Shown piece after piece: positions 1 through 11,011 of a DNA stretch of 64,000 bases. The first letter of the stretch is position 1; the number at the start of each line of letters is the position of its first letter. The notes under the pieces were generated by a model. The model saw nothing but the letters and a program-made list of their open reading frames with translations, did not search any database and had not been told where the DNA came from. This stretch comes from Rhizobium aethiopicum (GTDB lineage Bacteria; Pseudomonadota; Alphaproteobacteria; Rhizobiales; Rhizobiaceae), in the NCBI RefSeq assembly GCF_014197535.1, contig NZ_JACIFV010000016.1, positions 62,001 to 126,000 of the forward strand, written 5' to 3'. Both the position numbers and the translations under genes were made by a program.

Positions 1-1076
1 AAGGAAACATTGCGGAATTCGATGCGCGCCTGTGTCACCGTCAGCGGCCGGGCATCCGCCAGATCGCGCTGGCGCGGCTCCATGTCGAGCAATTCGTAGA
101 TCATCCGCGCATTGACGACGGCGCGCTCCATTTGCACCTGCAGGCGGGCGAGACGCCGGGCCGGGTCATAGGCAAGCAGCAGCGCCGTCACGAAGGAGAA
201 GAAGGCGCCCGGGGCCACATTGTAATAGATCGAGCGATAGGCGGCATAGGCCAGCACGCTGGCGACGGCAAAGCCCGCGAAGCTCTCCGTCAGCGGCGAG
301 GTGCGTTCTGAAAGCCGGGCAATCCGATTCGCCCGGTTTTCCGCGGCCGTGATGAGCTTGTTGACCTTGTTCTCCAGCTCATCTTCCATCGTGAAGGCCT
401 TGACGATGGCAATACCCTGGATCGTCTCCTGCATGGCCCCCAGCACGTGGCTATTCAGATGCACGGCCTCGCGGGTTGCCGAGCGAAGACGTTTGGAAAC
501 ATAACGCAGTGCATAGAGCAGCGGCGGCGCCATGATGAAGACGGCGAGGCTGAGCAGCGGGTCCTGGAGGACCATCACGCCGATCAGCGAAACGAAGGTC
601 AGGAGGTCGCGCACCGTCGAGGTGATCGTCAGGTTGAGCACGTCACGGATGCCGCTGACGTTCTGGCTCACTTGCGCGGCGATATGAGCCGAGCGCGCCT
701 CGCTGAAAAAGCCGACTGAAAGCGTCATCAGATGCGCATAGAGGCGGCGCTGATAGCGGGCGACGATATTGTTGCCGACCTTGGAAAGCGCCACGGCCTG
801 GCCGTAGCTCGCAAAACCGCGCAGCACGAAGGCGATGAAGATCGAAAGACAGATGATCCAGACGACGTCGGCGCGGCGATTGGCGAAAGCCTCGTCGATG
901 ATCGCCCGCATGATCCAGGCGGTGAATGCCGTCGAAAGCGCCACGACCACGAGGCAGGCGATCGCGAAGACATAACCCCAGAGATGGTCGCGGCCGTTTT
1001 CAGCGATGATGCGCTTCAGGATGCCGGTGACTGTATCGCTGCTGACGCTCTGCTTTCTGCTTTCCACGGCTTCCAA
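1..1076 (-). CDS. ABC exporter, fused permease/ATPase, MsbA-like (C-terminal part outside window)
   Basis: The reading frame is open from a TTG at 1074-1076 down to the window edge, giving about 358 residues. An AGGAAG Shine-Dalgarno sits 8 nt before this TTG, and no ATG fits better. The protein has the six-helix exporter membrane domain: helices near the start (FAIACLVVVALSTAF), then RRLYAHLMTLSVGFF, QVSQNVSGIRDVLN and FSFVTALLLAYDP. It stops in the linker just before the nucleotide-binding domain (RIEFRNVSF is the first ATPase strand). Family knowledge: half-size exporters of this type dimerise and flip lipids such as lipid A, or export drugs or polysaccharides; the substrate cannot be told here. 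It lies 124 bp downstream of glk on the same strand. The Walker motifs are out of view. Confidence 0.85.
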   Translation of the reverse strand, partial: MEAVESRKQSVSSDTVTGILKRIIAENGRDHLWGYVFAIACLVVVALSTAFTAWIMRAIIDEAFANRRADVVWIICLSIFIAFVLRGFASYGQAVALSKVGNNIVARYQRRLYAHLMTLSVGFFSEARSAHIAAQVSQNVSGIRDVLNLTITSTVRDLLTFVSLIGVMVLQDPLLSLAVFIMAPPLLYALRYVSKRLRSATREAVHLNSHVLGAMQETIQGIAIVKAFTMEDELENKVNKLITAAENRANRIARLSERTSPLTESFAGFAVASVLAYAAYRSIYYNVAPGAFFSFVTALLLAYDPARRLARLQVQMERAVVNARMIYELLDMEPRQRDLADARPLTVTQARIEFRNVS

Positions 1077-1200
1077 ATATCAAGCTTCCTGTCCGAGACT
1101 GAGCGCGTCGTCAACGTGGCGCGCACTTTGGCCGGCTCTATAAAGAGTTGGGACTGGTTTGGCTAGACCGCGGCGCGGCCCGGAGGGACGCGCGCTGGGC

Positions 1201-2226
1201 TCAGCGCCGCCAGCGGCGGCCTTCCGTCGATACGCCGAAATTGGCAGGCATGCGCGCATAGGAGGAAAGCCCTGCGAGCGCCGCCAGCGGATGGGTCACC
1301 ACATAGGTCGGGATGGTGCGAAGCAGCGCACTATGCGGCGCCTTGTCCTCGAAGGCTTGCCGGAATTCTGGTCTCTTCAGCGCCGGCAGGATCTTTTGCG
1401 AGATGCCACCGGAGAGATAGACACCGCCGCGCGCCATGAACACCATCGCCATGTCGCCCGCCACGCGGCCGAGATAGGTGGCAAACAGCGAAACGGTCTC
1501 GACGGCGGTCTTGTCACTGCCATCAAGCGCATGTGAGGTGATATCGGCCGGATCCTTCATCGTCGGCTGGATGCCGTCGACCACGCAGATGGCGTTGTAG
1601 AGATTGACGAGGCCGCGTCCACAGAGGATCTGTTCGGCCGAAACACGGCCTTCAATCGTCTCGATATGCGGAAAGATTTCATAATCGCGCTTGCTGCGCG
1701 GCCCGAGATCGATATGGCCGCCTTCGCCGGGAACCGGGATCCAAGTATGCTGGGCATGCACAAGCCCGCCGACGCCGAGACCGGTGCCAGGTCCGAGCAC
1801 GACGCGCGAGGCGATCATGTCGCCGGTGGCGCTGCCGATGCGTTCGCGGTTTTCATCCGACAGGGCGGCGATCGCCAGCGCCTGCGCCTCGAAATCGTTG
1901 ACGACGAGCACGTCTTCGATGCGGAGGCCCTCGATCATCGTCTTTGGCCGCACCACCCAGTCGCAATTGGTCAGAGGGATCTCGTCGTCGTTGATCGGGC
2001 CGGCGACGGCGAGGATCGCCGAACGCGGCTGCACCGCTGTTTTGTCGAGCACGCCCTTTTGGATCGCTTCGTCGATCGTGGCGAAATCCGCCGTGCGCAC
2101 GTTCGGAAACTGCTTCGGTTCGGCATAGGCATCGGTCAGGATGGAGAAGCGGGCATTGGTGCCGCCAATATCGCCGATGAGGATCGGGAAAGGAAGCGGA
2201 GCGGTGCTGTGGCTGGGTTTGGGCAT
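1201..2226 (-). CDS. glk: glucokinase
   Basis: This 341-residue protein is a ROK/hexokinase-fold glucokinase of the bacterial Glk family, which phosphorylates glucose with ATP in the cytosol. The phosphate-binding loop GDIGGTNARF is at residues 18-27. VVNDFEAQALAI, VLGPGTGLGV and PGEGGHIDLGPR follow in the usual order, with the catalytic Asp in VVNDFEA, and the C-terminal GGVYLSGGISQKI matches the adenosine-binding segment. Length is slightly above the usual 320-340. The ATG lies 17 nt after the mgsA stop, so the two genes form an mgsA-glk operon. The pairing puts the entry step of glucose metabolism beside a methylglyoxal bypass enzyme. Confidence 0.95.
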   Translation of the reverse strand: MPKPSHSTAPLPFPILIGDIGGTNARFSILTDAYAEPKQFPNVRTADFATIDEAIQKGVLDKTAVQPRSAILAVAGPINDDEIPLTNCDWVVRPKTMIEGLRIEDVLVVNDFEAQALAIAALSDENRERIGSATGDMIASRVVLGPGTGLGVGGLVHAQHTWIPVPGEGGHIDLGPRSKRDYEIFPHIETIEGRVSAEQILCGRGLVNLYNAICVVDGIQPTMKDPADITSHALDGSDKTAVETVSLFATYLGRVAGDMAMVFMARGGVYLSGGISQKILPALKRPEFRQAFEDKAPHSALLRTIPTYVVTHPLAALAGLSSYARMPANFGVSTEGRRWRR

Positions 2227-2243
2227 GGCCGGTTCCGTGCTGA

Positions 2244-2624
2244 TCAGGCTTCGAGTGTAGGAAGGAGCTTTATGGCGGTCGCGTGGTTGAGCGCCATCGG
2301 AATGTCGTAGACGATCGCAAGCCGCATCAGCGCCTTCACGTCGACATCATGCGGCATCGGCGTCAGCGGGTCGACGAAGAAAATCAGCGCGTCGACTTCG
2401 CCGGTTGAGATCAGCGCGCCGATCTGCTGGTCGCCGCCGAGCGGCCCGCTTTTCAGCCTGGTAACGTCGAGATCGGGAGCGGCATCGAGCACGCGACCGC
2501 CGGTGGTACCTGTCGCGACGATCTTCCAGCGCGAGAGAAGGTCCTGATTGGCGCGGGCGAACGCCGCCATGTCGTCTTTCTTCTGGTCATGCGCGATCAG
2601 CGCAAGGCACTTGCTGCCGGCCAT
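2244..2624 (-). CDS. mgsA: methylglyoxal synthase
   Basis: This 126-residue cytosolic lyase converts dihydroxyacetone phosphate to methylglyoxal and phosphate. Family landmarks are all present: ALIAHD at the N-terminus, the phosphate-binding TGTTG at residues 38-42, SGPLGGDQQIGA at 59-70 with Asp65 matching the catalytic Asp of the E. coli enzyme, and DPLTPMPHDVDVKAL at 85-99. It is shorter than the E. coli protein (152 residues), mainly at the ends, as is common in alphaproteobacteria. A possible promoter lies just upstream, and glk follows 17 nt downstream. The enzyme relieves phosphate limitation and sugar-phosphate stress. Confidence 0.95.
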   Translation of the reverse strand: MAGSKCLALIAHDQKKDDMAAFARANQDLLSRWKIVATGTTGGRVLDAAPDLDVTRLKSGPLGGDQQIGALISTGEVDALIFFVDPLTPMPHDVDVKALMRLAIVYDIPMALNHATAIKLLPTLEA

Positions 2625-2665
2625 GAAGTGAATCTCCGCCCCAACAATTCAATCGATTTGATCGC

Positions 2666-2693
2666 TTTATACCAAGTATTTGCGATTTGAAAG
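2666..2693 (-). promoter_or_regulatory. candidate sigma-70 type promoter for mgsA-glk
   Basis: On the minus strand a CTTTCA hexamer (2693-2688) is followed after 16 nt by TATAAA (2671-2666), 42 nt before the mgsA ATG. The stretch is clearly more AT-rich than its surroundings. The match to the rhizobial -35 consensus is only partial, so this is a tentative call. Confidence 0.3.
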
Positions 2694-2710
2694 ACAATGC
2701 GTCCGCCCCT

Positions 2711-3784
2711 TCATTGGATCGCCGGCTTGTCGTTCGGGACCGGGCCGACATCCGGTAACCCCTCGTCGTCATCCGCCGGCGCGGCTGCCGGAGCGGCGGC
2801 CAACGCGCTTACGGCGGAAGGCCCGCCATAGGTGGCGGCCTGCATCGAAGCGACGGAAGCGGCATCGAGCACGGCAGAGCAGGCCTTCGGCAGGTCGGAG
2901 ACCATCATCTCACGCGGCGGCTTTGGCGGCTTGGCGCCGGGTTTGGGCGGTTTCGGCGGCGCCCAAGGTGCCGGGGTGAACCAATAGGCGAGCGACTTGT
3001 CGCAGCCGTCTCCTGAGGCGACGGGAGCTTGCGGCGTACATCCGGCAGCACCGGGCGGGCATTTGATGCGGATGTGGAAATGCGAGTCATGGCCGTATAT
3101 CGGCCGCAGCTTACCAAGGTTGGTGCGGTCGCCGGTCCAGGTGTCGCACATCTTCTTCTTGATCGCCGGATTGACGAAGATGCGCTCCACTTCGGGATAG
3201 CTCGCCGCCAACATCAAAAGCCGCGCCCGCGATTCCGTCCATACCTTCGGGTTGACGGTGAGGAACTTGTCCTTCTGCAGCATGCTGGTGAAGGGCAGGT
3301 CCTCGCGCTCCTCAGCCGTCATGCGGTGCGCCGGCATCGGGGTGAACCAGATATCGGCATCGAGGCCGATCTGGTGCGAGGAATGGCCGTTGAGCATCGG
3401 CCCGCCGCGCGGTTGCGCGACATCACCGACGAGGATGCCCGGCCAGCCGGCATATTTGACCGCATCCTGCGAAAACCGTTCCAGAAGCGCAATCATCGCC
3501 GGGTTGCCCCAGCGGCGGTTGCGTGAAAGCCGCATCGCCTGCCAGGTCGGCCCGTCGGTCGGCAGCGCCACCGCGCCGGTCATGCAGCCCTTTGCATAAA
3601 AGCCGATCGGCTGCGCCGGCCCCTGCGTTGGCAGGCTGACGCTTGCGAACAGCGCCTTGGCGCTGCCCGGGCTTGGCGTTTTCTGCTCGGCGACGACATC
3701 GCCGGCGGCAAGGCCGGCCCCAATCGCGCCGGCAAGCGCCAGTCTGCCGAATGTTCTGAAAGCCTGAGCGAAGCCGAAAGCCAT
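2711..3784 (-). CDS. mepA: penicillin-insensitive murein DD-endopeptidase (MepA, M74/LAS family)
   Basis: The 357-residue exported protein is a LAS-superfamily zinc peptidase that cuts D-Ala-meso-DAP cross-links in peptidoglycan. A signal peptide covers about residues 1-32 (LALAGAIGAGLAAGDVVAEQ). Zinc ligands fit NGHSSHQIGLDAD at 132-144 (His137 and Asp144, equivalent to His113 and Asp120 of E. coli MepA) and the later HDSHFHIRI. Paired cysteines (KGCMTG, MCDTW, IKCPP, AGCTP, DGCDK) agree with periplasmic disulphides. Unlike the E. coli protein (274 residues) it has an extra C-terminal region of about 90 residues, rich in Pro, Ala and Lys-Pro repeats and ending acidic. The mgsA start follows 86 bp downstream. 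Confidence 0.9.
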   Translation of the reverse strand: MAFGFAQAFRTFGRLALAGAIGAGLAAGDVVAEQKTPSPGSAKALFASVSLPTQGPAQPIGFYAKGCMTGAVALPTDGPTWQAMRLSRNRRWGNPAMIALLERFSQDAVKYAGWPGILVGDVAQPRGGPMLNGHSSHQIGLDADIWFTPMPAHRMTAEEREDLPFTSMLQKDKFLTVNPKVWTESRARLLMLAASYPEVERIFVNPAIKKKMCDTWTGDRTNLGKLRPIYGHDSHFHIRIKCPPGAAGCTPQAPVASGDGCDKSLAYWFTPAPWAPPKPPKPGAKPPKPPREMMVSDLPKACSAVLDAASVASMQAATYGGPSAVSALAAAPAAAPADDDEGLPDVGPVPNDKPAIQ

Positions 3785-4037
3785 GCTGTTCCCTTACGTC
3801 GATGCCGAAGTGATTTGCACTCGAATCTATCGTGAAAAGCGATTTTGGTGAATCGATGATTTGGCGGTCGAACGCAGCAGGAGACGGGGACGGATCGCCG
3901 CAGCGCCCAAGCATTGGCGTTCCTAACGGGGCTGGCGGCTCAAAATTTCGCGAGCCGGTCAAAAACCAAACTCTCTCCTGTTTTTCGCCCCTATTTCTCG
4001 TATTGTCGAATCCATCAATATTCAGGGGAATGCGTGA

Positions 4038-5870
4038 ATGGCGACTTTGTGGTCGAAAATCGCTCTGTTTCTATCGCTTACGGGTGTTTTGACGCCTTTG
4101 ACGGCAATGGGTGAAGAGCAGCCGTTTCAGATCGGAAGCTCGGTAATCAGCGAAATGAAATACAAGCCGGGCTTTGCTCATTTCGACTACGTCAATCCAA
4201 ATGCCCCAAAGGGCGGAGATCTGCGCCTTTCCGCGAGCGGTGCCTTCGACACCTTTAATCCGCTGCTTGCCAAAGGTCAGACGGCGGTAGGTCTGACGCT
4301 CGTATACGATACGTTAATGAAGCCCGCCGATGACGAGCTGCTTGTGTCCTATGGCCTGCTCGCCGAAGGGCTGTCCTTCCCTGCCGACGTCTCGAGTGCG
4401 ACCTTCCGGCTGCGCCAGGAGGCGAAATGGGCGGACGGGCAGCCGGTAACGCCCGAGGATGTCATCTTCAGCCTTGATAAGACCAAGGAGCTCAATCCCG
4501 CCACCGCGAACTACTATCGCCACGTGGTAAAGGCCGAAAAGACCGGCGATCGCGACGTCACCTTCACTTTCGACGAGAAGAACAACCGCGAGCTTCCGAA
4601 TATTCTCGGCCAGTTGGTCGTCGTGCCGAAACATTGGTGGGAGGGGCAGGGACCGGATGGCAAGCCGCGCGACATCTCAAAGACGACGCTCGAACCAGTG
4701 ATGGGTTCAGGGCCCTACAAGATCGCGTCCTTCTCGCCCGGAGCGACGATTCGTTATGAACTGCGTGACGACTATTGGGGCAAGGATCTCAATGTGAATG
4801 TCGGCCAGAACAATTTCCGCAACGTCATCTACACCTATTTCGGTGATCGGGACGTCGAATTCGAAGCCTTTCGCGCCGGCAACAGCGACTTTTTGCAGGA
4901 GACGACGGCTGCCCGCTGGGCGACGGGATATGATTTCCCCGCCGTCAAGGAAGGTCGCCTCAAGAAGGAAGAGGTTGCGAATCCGCTGCGCTCCACCGGC
5001 ATTCTGCAGGCTCTGGTACCCAATATGCGGCGTGACCTCTTTAAGGACGAGCGCGTCCGCGAGGCACTGAATTACGGTTTCGATTTCGAGGAGCTGAACC
5101 GCACGGTTGCCTTCAACAGCTACAAGCGCATCGACAGTTATTTCTGGAACACCGAGCTCGCCTCCTCCGGCCTGCCCCAGGGTCGTGAACTGGAAATACT
5201 GCAGAGCATGAAGGACAAGGTTCCGCCGGAGGTTTTCACGACACCCTACACCAATCCCGTTGGCGGTGATCCGCAGAAGAGCCGCGACAACCTCCGAAAG
5301 GCGATTGCTCTTCTGAAAGAAGCCGGCTGGGAGCTGAAGGGCAATCGCATGGTCAATACCAAGACCGACCAGCCAATGAGTTTCGAGATATTATTGTCGA
5401 GCCCCATATTGGAGCGCTGGGCAGTGCCTTATGCCAGCAATCTCAAGAAAATCGGCATAGATGCGCGAGTTCGGACTGTCGACGCTTCGCAAGCTGTCAA
5501 CCGCGAACGCAGCTTTGACTTCGATATGATCTGGAATGTCTGGGCGGAGACAATGAATCCGGGCAACGAGCAAGCCGACTATTGGGGATCAGGCTCTGTC
5601 AACCAGCAGGGTTCTCGCAACTACGCCGGCATTGCCAACCCAGCCGTCGATGAGCTCATCCGCATGATTATCTTCGCGCCGAACCGCGATGAACAGGTCG
5701 CTGCGATCAAGGCAATGGACCGGGTATTGCTGGCAAATCACTACGTCATCCCGCTATTCTACCGCGACACCGTTAATATTGCCTATTGGAACACAGTCAC
5801 GCATCCTGCCGAATTTCCGGCCTACAGCCTTGGTTTCCCCGATGCTTGGTGGTCGACCTCGGCAAAATGA
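4038..5870 (+). CDS. yejA: periplasmic peptide-binding protein of the Yej importer
   Basis: This 610-residue extracellular solute-binding protein (family 5) is the periplasmic receptor of a YejABEF peptide importer. A signal peptide covers about residues 1-29, ending near TAMGEE. The SBP_bac_5 core is recognised by VYDTLM, SFPADVSSATFRLR, KWADGQPVTPEDVIFS and the family motif MGSGPYKI; FDYVNPNAPKGGDLR near the N-terminus is typical of the YejA branch. The ATG at 4038 is preceded by CAGGGGA at about 9 nt. It leads a run of genes (yejB, yejE, yejF) with a 150 bp gap before yejB. Known Yej systems take up microcin C-like and antimicrobial peptides; in rhizobia they affect tolerance of nodule peptides. 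Confidence 0.92.
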   Translation: MATLWSKIALFLSLTGVLTPLTAMGEEQPFQIGSSVISEMKYKPGFAHFDYVNPNAPKGGDLRLSASGAFDTFNPLLAKGQTAVGLTLVYDTLMKPADDELLVSYGLLAEGLSFPADVSSATFRLRQEAKWADGQPVTPEDVIFSLDKTKELNPATANYYRHVVKAEKTGDRDVTFTFDEKNNRELPNILGQLVVVPKHWWEGQGPDGKPRDISKTTLEPVMGSGPYKIASFSPGATIRYELRDDYWGKDLNVNVGQNNFRNVIYTYFGDRDVEFEAFRAGNSDFLQETTAARWATGYDFPAVKEGRLKKEEVANPLRSTGILQALVPNMRRDLFKDERVREALNYGFDFEELNRTVAFNSYKRIDSYFWNTELASSGLPQGRELEILQSMKDKVPPEVFTTPYTNPVGGDPQKSRDNLRKAIALLKEAGWELKGNRMVNTKTDQPMSFEILLSSPILERWAVPYASNLKKIGIDARVRTVDASQAVNRERSFDFDMIWNVWAETMNPGNEQADYWGSGSVNQQGSRNYAGIANPAVDELIRMIIFAPNRDEQVAAIKAMDRVLLANHYVIPLFYRDTVNIAYWNTVTHPAEFPAYSLGFPDAWWSTSAK

Positions 5871-6020
5871 GCGGGCTTGCAATGCAGGGGCTCTGGGCTC
5901 CAAATGGCACGAGCGAATCACGACAAGCCGGCGGGGCCGGCAAGGGAAGGCTGGCGGATTGAGCGGCATTGGACTGAACGGCGTGCAGACAAGAAATACT
6001 TTCCCGGAGGCTGAAGGCTG

Positions 6021-7109
6021 ATGGGCGCCTATGTCATTCGCCGCCTGCTTTTGATGATTCCGACCATTGTCGGCATCATGGCAATTTCCTTCATCGTTGT
6101 TCAATTTGCACCCGGCGGCCCGGTCGAGCAGGTGATTGCCCAGCTGACCGGCCAGGCCGACAGCGCCGATCAGCGCCTGTCCGGCGGCGGCGATCTCCTC
6201 GGTGGCGGCGGCAGCGACGAAGGTTCGAAATATCGCGGCGCTCAGGGGCTTGATCCGGAGCTGATCGCCAAGCTCGAAAAACAGTTCGGCTTCGACAAGC
6301 CGCCGCTGACGCGCTTTGGCGAGATGATGTGGAATTACATCCGCTTCGATTTCGGCGAGAGCTTCTTCCGCAACACCTCCGTGCTCGACCTCATCAAGGA
6401 GAAGCTGCCGGTGTCGATCTCGCTCGGCATCTGGATCCTGATCTTCTCCTATGCGATCTCCATCCCGCTCGGTATCCGCAAGGCGGTCAAGGACGGATCG
6501 ACCTTCGACGTCTGGACCTCGGGCGTCATCGTTATCGGCTATGCCGTTCCGAGCTTCCTCTTCGGCATCCTGCTGATCGTGCTTTTCGCCGGCGGTTCCT
6601 TCTACGACTGGTTTCCGCTGCGCGGCCTCGTTTCCGACAATTTCGGTGAGCTCGCCTGGTGGCAGAAACCACTCGATTATTTCTGGCACCTCACTTTGCC
6701 ACTGATCTCGCTTTCGCTAGCAGCCTTCGCCACCACGACGCTCTTGACCAAGAATTCCTTCATCGAGGAGATCAAGAAGCAATATGTCGTCACCGCCCGC
6801 GCCAAGGGCTTGAACGAGCGGCAGGTGCTTTACGGCCATGTTTTCCGCAACGCCATGCTGATCATCATCGCCGGTTTTCCCGGCGCCTTCATCTCCGCCT
6901 TCTTCACCGGCTCGCTGCTGATCGAGAACATCTTTTCGCTCGATGGCCTCGGCCGCCTCGGCTATCTCTCGGTGGTCAACCGCGATTATCCGATCGTCTT
7001 CGCGACACTCTATATCTTCTCGCTGCTCGGTCTCTTCGTCAGCCTGATTTCCGATCTGATCTACACCTGGATCGATCCGCGCATCGATTTCGAGCGGAGG
7101 GATGTTTGA
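6021..7109 (+). CDS. yejB: peptide ABC transporter permease YejB
   Basis: The 362-residue inner-membrane permease belongs to the DppB/OppB family. It opens with the classic MGAYVIRRLLLMIPTIVGI first helix, then a periplasmic segment with a Gly-rich insert (residues about 50-75) seen in YejB proteins. The permease signature lies around RAKGLNERQVLYGHVFRNA with the EAA loop. The last helices end at DLIYTWIDPRIDFERR, the standard DppB tail. It is preceded by CGGAGG and its stop overlaps the yejE start by 1 nt (TGATG), so the two are translationally coupled. It pairs with YejE to form the membrane channel. Confidence 0.95.
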   Translation: MGAYVIRRLLLMIPTIVGIMAISFIVVQFAPGGPVEQVIAQLTGQADSADQRLSGGGDLLGGGGSDEGSKYRGAQGLDPELIAKLEKQFGFDKPPLTRFGEMMWNYIRFDFGESFFRNTSVLDLIKEKLPVSISLGIWILIFSYAISIPLGIRKAVKDGSTFDVWTSGVIVIGYAVPSFLFGILLIVLFAGGSFYDWFPLRGLVSDNFGELAWWQKPLDYFWHLTLPLISLSLAAFATTTLLTKNSFIEEIKKQYVVTARAKGLNERQVLYGHVFRNAMLIIIAGFPGAFISAFFTGSLLIENIFSLDGLGRLGYLSVVNRDYPIVFATLYIFSLLGLFVSLISDLIYTWIDPRIDFERRDV

Positions 7110-8253
7110 TGGACGCCGCCGCAAATCCCGCCACCGCAACTCCGGTGAAACCGCCGCGCAAGGGTCTGCTGTCGCCGACCAACATCCGCCGCTGGCAGAA
7201 TTTCCGGGCGAACGGCCGCGGCTACTGGTCGCTGTGGCTGTTCCTGCTGCTGTTCGTGCTCAGCCTGTTTGCAGAATTCCTCGCCAATGACCGGCCGATC
7301 ATCGCCTCCTACAAGGGCGAAATCCTGTTTCCCGTCCTGATCGACTATCCCGAGGAAAAATTCGGCGGCTTCCTCGCCGAAACCGACTACCGCTCCTCGG
7401 TGATATCGGACGAAATCAACGCCAATGGCTGGATGATCTGGCCGCCGATCCGCTATTCCTACCGCTCGGTCAACTCGGACATTCCGCATTCGGCGCCCAC
7501 CGCGCCCTTCTGGCTGATGACCAAAGAGGAACGCTGCTCGGGTTATCCGCAAGGGGCGAATGATCCCGGCTGCACGCTCGGCAATCTCAATTGGCTCGGC
7601 ACCGATGACCAGGCGCGTGACGTGCTGGCGCGCGTCATCTACGGCTTCCGCATATCGGTGTTGTTCGGCCTGGCGCTGACCATCTGCTCGGCAATCATCG
7701 GCGTGACGGCAGGGGCGGTGCAGGGCTATTTCGGCGGCTTGACCGATCTCTTGCTGCAGCGCTTCATCGAGATCTGGTCGTCGATGCCGGTGCTTTACAT
7801 CCTGCTCATTATCGCAGCCGTCCTGCCGCCCGGCTTCTTCGTGCTGCTCGGCATCATGCTGCTCTTCTCCTGGGTCAGCTTCGTCGGTGTAGTGCGCGCC
7901 GAATTCCTGCGCGCCCGCAATTTCGAATATGTCCGCGCCGCCCGTGCGCTTGGCGTCAACAACCGCACCATCATGTGGCGCCACCTGCTGCCGAACGCCA
8001 TGGTGGCGACGCTCACCTTCCTGCCCTTCATTCTCTCAGGCTCGATCACGACGCTGACCTCGCTCGATTTCCTCGGCTTCGGCATGCCGCCCGGCTCCCC
8101 TTCGCTCGGCGAAATGATTGCTCAGGGCAAGACCAATCTGCAGGCGCCCTGGCTCGGGCTGACGGCCTTCTTCGCCATGTCGATCATGCTTTCCCTTTTG
8201 ATCTTCATCGGCGAAGCCGTGCGCGACGCCTTCGACCCGAGGAAGACGTTTCA

Positions 8254-8257
<4 letters not shown>
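7109..8257 (+). CDS. yejE: peptide ABC transporter permease YejE
   Basis: This 382-residue DppC/OppC-type permease is the second channel subunit. I place the start at the ATG overlapping the yejB stop, although the frame is open further upstream. RRWQNFRANGRGYWSLWLF is the usual cytoplasmic entry to helix 1. A long periplasmic part (residues about 55-170, GEILFPVLIDYPEEKF) is the YejE-specific insert. NWLGTDDQARDVLARVIYG is the family signature before the core helices, and RAARALGVNNRTIMWRHLLPN is the EAA coupling loop. The end overlaps the yejF start (ATGA). Confidence 0.95.
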
Positions 8258-9891
<1,634 letters not shown>

Positions 9892-9899
9892 AGAAGATC

Positions 9900-10859
9900 A
9901 TGTCAGTTCGTCCTCCCGTCCTGGTCGATATCAAGTTCAATCCCGAAGGTGTCGCCCGTGTCCTGAAGACGGCTTTTGCCGATCGCGGCAGCATCAATCT
10001 CGCCGATCCGGTCGATCGCGCGCGTGATCTCCGTGCCGTCGAATATGCTCTTCTCTGGAAGCCGGATGCCGACCTTTTCAGCCGGGCGCCAAACCTCAAG
10101 GTCATCTTCTCGGGCGGCGCCGGTGTCGATCACATCATCGGCATGGCCGGCCTGCCTGATATTCCAATCGTCCGTTTCGTCGACCGCAGCCTGACGACCC
10201 GCATGAGCGAATGGGTCGTCATGCAGTGCCTGATGCATCTGCGCGGGCAATATGCCCATGACATCAAGCAGCGGCGGCGCGAATGGGCCAAATTGATCGC
10301 GCCGGAAGCGGCGGAGGTGACCGTCGGCGTCATGGGGCTCGGCATTCTGGGCCAGGATGCGGTGGCCAAGCTGAAAGTGATGGGCTTCAACGTCATCGGC
10401 TGGTCGCGCACCCGTAAAGCCATTGACGGCGTCGAGACCTTCGACGCGGGCGAACTGGACAGGTTTCTTGCCAAGACCGACATTCTGGTCGGTCTCTTGC
10501 CGCTGACGCCTGAGACGACGGGCTTCTATGATAGCGGGCTATTTAAGAAGCTCCGCCGCGACGGTGCGCTCGGACAGCCGGTCTTCATCAATGCCGGCCG
10601 CGGCAAGAGCCAGATCGAGGCCGACATCGTCTCGGCGGTCAGGGAGGGGACCCTCGGCGGCGCTTCTCTCGACGTTTTCGAAGTGGAGCCGCTCGCCACC
10701 GACAGCCCCTTGTGGGAAATGGAGAACGTCTTCATCACCCCGCACGACGCGGCGGTCTCCGAAGAGAACGCGCTGTTCCGCCATGTCGAGATGCAGATCG
10801 CCCGTATTGAGCGCGGCGAGCCGCTGCAGTTCGTGATCGATCGCGCCGCCGGTTATTAG
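9900..10859 (+). CDS. ghrA: glyoxylate/hydroxypyruvate reductase-like 2-hydroxyacid dehydrogenase
   Basis: This 319-residue protein is a D-isomer-specific 2-hydroxyacid dehydrogenase of the GhrA branch, reducing glyoxylate or hydroxypyruvate with NAD(P)H in the cytosol. The nucleotide-binding loop is GVMGLGILGQDAV, followed by GWSRTRK, which suggests NADPH preference by having Arg/Ser after the second strand. The catalytic set is visible: NAGRGK, DVFEVEPL and the catalytic His in ITPHDAAV. It begins 8 nt after yejF and is probably cotranscribed; no mechanistic link to peptide uptake is obvious. The exact substrate is inferred. Confidence 0.85.
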   Translation: MSVRPPVLVDIKFNPEGVARVLKTAFADRGSINLADPVDRARDLRAVEYALLWKPDADLFSRAPNLKVIFSGGAGVDHIIGMAGLPDIPIVRFVDRSLTTRMSEWVVMQCLMHLRGQYAHDIKQRRREWAKLIAPEAAEVTVGVMGLGILGQDAVAKLKVMGFNVIGWSRTRKAIDGVETFDAGELDRFLAKTDILVGLLPLTPETTGFYDSGLFKKLRRDGALGQPVFINAGRGKSQIEADIVSAVREGTLGGASLDVFEVEPLATDSPLWEMENVFITPHDAAVSEENALFRHVEMQIARIERGEPLQFVIDRAAGY

Positions 10860-11011
10860 ATTTAAGCGGCATCTCGCGCCAAAGCTGCGGCGGTTTGGCT
10901 ATTCCCAAGACCGCGGCACGTGTCAGCCCGGAACCTTCCAGACGGCCACCCGTTTTCCTTGCGAAGTTCTTTGCGGCCGGATCGGCCGCCAAGGCAGCGA
11001 AGGAGACGATG

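Noticed and set aside
7975..8253. Upstream extension of yejF
   Set aside because: This part lies within the yejE coding region in another frame; ABC homology begins after the ATG at 8254.
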